Source of the DNA: Dictyobacter aurantiacus
Lineage (GTDB): Bacteria > Chloroflexota > Ktedonobacteria > Ktedonobacterales > Ktedonobacteraceae
NCBI RefSeq assembly: GCF_003967515.1
Contig: NZ_BIFQ01000002.1
Span: 2,108,001-2,172,000 of the forward strand
Direction of reading: 5' to 3'
Length of the DNA stretch: 64,000 nucleotides
The position numbers and the translations under genes were made by a program. Every line of letters starts with the position of its first letter. Positions within the stretch are counted from its first letter, which is position 1. This document shows, piece after piece, positions 63,845 to 64,000 of the stretch. The notes below the pieces were generated by a model that ran no database searches, was not told where the DNA came from, and saw only the letters and a list, made by a program, of their open reading frames with translations.

Positions 63845-64000
63845 ATGAGAGACCGTAAGGTGCTTATACTGCGATGTGGTGTGGGCATTCTGGCACTGGC
63901 ATTTGCTTTGTCATTTGCTATGCTGGGAAGTAGTTCTACCCATGCTGCGCCCATGTCTGCAAATTGCTCATCTACCCATATGCTTCAAGCCACTCACGCT
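63845..64000 (+). CDS. Secreted protein, 5' end only (cut by the window edge)
   Basis: ATG 63845 after AAAGGAAG. The first 52 residues show a signal peptide: basic start MRDRK, hydrophobic core VGILALAFALSFAML and a cleavage site near SSTHAAP. The mature part begins MSANCSSTHML. Function cannot be judged. Confidence 0.6.
   Translation, partial: MRDRKVLILRCGVGILALAFALSFAMLGSSSTHAAPMSANCSSTHMLQATHA

Overview
The window most resembles a chromosomal segment of a Ktedonobacteria-like member of the Chloroflexota. This is inferred from gene content and style only: moderate GC, Ktedonobacter-type membrane/adhesin proteins, two tandem uroporphyrinogen decarboxylases, a YitJ-type homocysteine methyltransferase/MTHFR fusion, split transketolase, many one-component regulators and many structured intergenic repeats. 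No rRNA, tRNA, CRISPR array or prophage was recognised. About 50 genes are present, mostly single genes or two- to three-gene operons.

Layout. 1-2.2 kb: an IS630-family element (519-1605, TA target duplication, two-frame transposase) sits in the 5' end of a small gene. 2.3-5.2 kb: a medium-chain oxidoreductase divergent from a MmyB-type regulator and an alpha/beta hydrolase. 5.2-10.5 kb: a membrane/adhesin-type protein and a GH38 alpha-mannosidase. 11.1-14.8 kb: a double-glycine-leader His/Cys-rich peptide followed by a short HlyD-like adaptor and a C39-peptidase ABC exporter, a candidate peptide-export or bacteriocin locus. 14.8-20.8 kb: LacI regulator, secreted purine-nucleoside-permease-like protein, DEAD-box helicase with a long leader, ACT protein, WYL regulator. 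21.9-27 kb: heterodimeric ABC exporter and an MFS carrier. 27.2-32.3 kb: sensor kinase, Rcp1-like response regulator, second kinase, SRPBCC protein. 32.3-38.5 kb: Nudix, HAD, PP2C phosphatase, a degenerate APH-fold protein, split transketolase, HEAT protein. 38.5-46.6 kb: GAF regulator, mannonate-type SDR, sugar isomerase/epimerase, beta-propeller protein, hemE pair, signal-peptidase-like protein. 47-48.8 kb: a pseudokinase-transmembrane-Rieske fusion. 49-64 kb: HdeD, DmpA-type peptidase, pentapeptide protein, membrane protein, APH, PHP, methyltransferase, nucleotidyltransferase, two GNATs, homocysteine methyltransferase/MTHFR, ComB-type phosphatase, ADP-ribosylglycohydrolase, SDR and a truncated secreted protein.

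Two themes stand out. First, intergenic DNA carries a family of modular repeats: a small conserved GCACC/GGTGC hairpin, then a 22-34 bp near-perfect hairpin whose arms differ from copy to copy but stay complementary, then a conserved GC-rich module, with weak terminal inverted repeats. Four of the sites lie between divergent genes, so they are not simply terminators. Plain long palindromes without the flanking modules instead lie at gene 3' ends. Second, several signalling or processing proteins lack canonical catalytic residues: a histidine kinase without its phospho-accepting His, a signal peptidase without its Lys, an APH-fold protein without its Asp and Asn, and a Ser/Thr kinase domain missing three catalytic residues and joined through a twin-arginine-like membrane segment to an intact Rieske domain. 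The strongest candidates for undescribed biology are that fusion, the His/Cys-rich exported peptide locus and the modular hairpin repeat family.
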